Shown here: positions 62,745-64,000 of the stretch, one piece after another
How the letters are laid out: every line of letters starts with the position of its first letter
How positions within the stretch are numbered: position 1 is the first letter of the stretch
Source: HRBIN12 sp964447335
GTDB taxonomy: Bacteria; Actinomycetota; UBA4738; HRBIN12
Assembly (NCBI GenBank): GCA_964447335.1
Contig: CAYUSA010000008.1
Location: 5,643 to 69,642 of the forward strand
Reading direction: 5' to 3'
DNA length: 64,000 nucleotides
Notes under the pieces: model-generated
What the model saw: the letters and a program-made list of their open reading frames with translations, nothing else
Told to the model about the DNA's origin: nothing
Database searches by the model: none
Translations under genes and position numbers: made by a program

Positions 62745-64000
62745 CTACTTCTCCTCGGCGCCGGGTGCGCCCGGCGCCCGGTGCCGCGCGGCGGCAGCGC
62801 GCGCGAGGCGCTCGCGGAGCGAGAGCGCCTCCTCGTCACCTGCCGCGGGCGGCGGCTCCCCGGACTCGGCGGGCGCGCCGGACTCGTGCTCGCGGACGAG
62901 GCTCGCGAGGCGTGAGGAGAAGGACGCCCCCTCTCCCTGCTCGGTGACGTAGTCCGGCACCTCGACGGCGGGCGCCGGTTCAGGGGCCGGCGCCGCCTGG
63001 AGCTTCTTGATCCGGTCCTCGAGATCCTTCACGTTCCGCTGCGCCTGGGTGGCCTCGAACTGCGTGTTCGCGAGGGCCTCCTGCGCGCGCTGGAGCTCGG
63101 TGACGTCGTTGCGCCTGGCTTCCTCGAGCTCCGCGATCCGCCCCTGGAGCTCGGAGACATCCGCCGCGGGGGCCGCGGCGCGTTCGGCGGCGGCCGTGGC
63201 TAGCTTGGCTCGCTCCGCGTGGAGGGTCTCGAGCTCGGTCGCGAGGGCCCCCCCGATCTCCTCTACCTCCTTGAGCTTCGCCTCGACGCCGGTGGCACGC
63301 TTCTCGGCCTTCGCGAGCTTCGCCTCGGCGTCGGCGGCCCTCGTGGCGGCTTCGGTCGCCTGCTTCTTCATGTCGGACAGCTTGGTCTCGGCCTCGGTGG
63401 CGCGAGCCTCCGCAACCGCCACGCGGTCCTCGACAACCTCGGCGTCCACGGAACCCTTCTCCGAGGCGGCCAGCGCCGAGCGCGCGGCGGCGAGCTCCGC
63501 GTCGCCCTTCGCCAGGCCCGTGCGGGCCACCTCGAGCTCCTTCGTGGTCCTCGCGTGCGCCTGCTCGAGGTCCGACGATGACGTGCCGTGCGAGGCGAGC
63601 TTGCCCTGCGCGTCGGCAAGCCCCGTCTCGGCCTCGGCGAGCTTCATCTTCAGGTCGTTCAGCTCGAGCTGCGCCGCTCGGAGCCCGGCCGCGGCCTTCT
63701 GCTCCTCCTTGCCCTTGGCCTTGCGCTTCGCGTCCGCGGCCGTCGCGGCGGCGGCGGCGTCCTCGGCCTTCGCGAGCTTGGCCTCGAGCGCGGCGATGCG
63801 GGCCTTTGCGTCCGACGCCCGGCGCTCGGCCTCGGCGGCGCGCTCCTCGACCTCGGCGGTCCGGCCTTCGTGCTCGACGGCGAGCTTTCGGACCTTCGCG
63901 ATCTCCGCGTCACCGGTCGAAGCGCCCTCGCGGGCGACCGCGAGCTCGGCCTCGCGCTCGGACAGGGCGGCGCGGAGGCGGCCGAGCTCGCCAGCGAGCT
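62745..64000 (-). CDS. Large coiled-coil protein, 3' part
   Basis: The open frame runs without stop from the right edge to the TGA at 62745, giving about 418 codons. Most of it (all of the visible N-terminal part to about 320 codons from the edge) is heptad-like Ala/Glu/Lys/Leu sequence such as EAETKLSDMKKQATEAATRAADAEAKL. The last 100 residues are a Pro/Glu-rich linker and a short tail (SLRERLARAAAARHRAPG). The start lies beyond the window. A structural or SMC/pilus-like role cannot be told. Confidence 0.7.
   Translation of the reverse strand, partial: LAGELGRLRAALSEREAELAVAREGASTGDAEIAKVRKLAVEHEGRTAEVEERAAEAERRASDAKARIAALEAKLAKAEDAAAAATAADAKRKAKGKEEQKAAAGLRAAQLELNDLKMKLAEAETGLADAQGKLASHGTSSSDLEQAHARTTKELEVARTGLAKGDAELAAARSALAASEKGSVDAEVVEDRVAVAEARATEAETKLSDMKKQATEAATRAADAEAKLAKAEKRATGVEAKLKEVEEIGGALATELETLHAERAKLATAAAERAAAPAADVSELQGRIAELEEARRNDVTELQRAQEALANTQFEATQAQRNVKDLEDRIKKLQAAPAPEPAPAVEVPDYVTEQGEGASFSSRLASLVREHESGAPAESGEPPPAAGDEEALSLRERLARAAAARHRAPGAPGAEEK

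Overview
The window is GC-rich and reads as a chromosomal segment of an actinobacterium. The strongest markers are the fhaA-fhaB-pstP-rodA-pbpA-pknB cell-wall operon in its classic actinobacterial order and a crgA homologue. GTG and TTG starts are common, genes are often coupled by 4-bp ATGA/GTGA overlaps, and TANNNT -10 boxes sit directly in front of start codons. An uncultured, deep-branching soil or groundwater lineage is plausible, but the genus cannot be read from the sequence.

Layout. 1-4483 (minus): peptide/oligopeptide ABC importer (binding lipoprotein, two permeases, one ATPase cut by the window edge). 4880-9723: a protein made only of PAS domains, convergent with a five-PAS DegS/NarX-type histidine kinase, followed upstream by serS, a bactofilin and a DUF4446 gene (minus). 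12058-15385: a LarC protein lacking its C-terminal half, a 30-residue membrane microprotein, a highly structured intergenic stretch, a DUF5317 membrane protein and a membrane histidine kinase. 15395-17750: a Cys-rich protein, an Rrf2 regulator with an Fe-S-type Cys cluster, a HEIGH membrane metallopeptidase-like protein, a secreted RTX-like repeat protein and tRNA-Leu(CAG).

17851-27012: the fha/pstP/rodA/pbpA/pknB operon, coupled to a tandem ThyX protein and a cupredoxin-like secreted protein. 27124-32129: an ECF sigma factor with its partner, an FkbM methyltransferase, a polysaccharide deacetylase, a lipoprotein and a gene broken by one in-frame TGA. 32221-39078: a histidine operon (microprotein-hisDCBHAFI, then hisG after an inverted PH-like gene; no hisE). 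39102-40462: an insertion sequence with doubled end repeats and a frameshifted transposase.

40678-43305: isocitrate lyase, a six-heme cytochrome c, and a second decayed copy of the isocitrate lyase 3' end beyond the cytochrome gene. 43308-50547: metabolic and transport genes (EamA exporter, PfpI, DapA-like lyase, HAD phosphatase, acyl-CoA ligase, penicillin-acylase-family hydrolase). 50559-53338: crgA, a zinc-ribbon protein, NADP-type glutamate dehydrogenase and an atypical PII. 53526-64000: an autoregulated ECF sigma with a membrane partner carrying a collagen-like linker, an S9 peptidase, two secreted proteins, a xanthine-dehydrogenase-family large subunit, a GSDH-type sugar dehydrogenase, a Pro-rich microprotein with a Cys-containing partner, and a partial coiled-coil protein.

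The most noteworthy observations are the aceA-tail duplication around the cytochrome gene, the tandem ThyX with its signature motif divided between halves, the structured element and microprotein before DUF5317, the single TGA replacing a probable Trp codon, and the recurrent leaderless promoter architecture. No CRISPR array, prophage or obvious defence island was seen.
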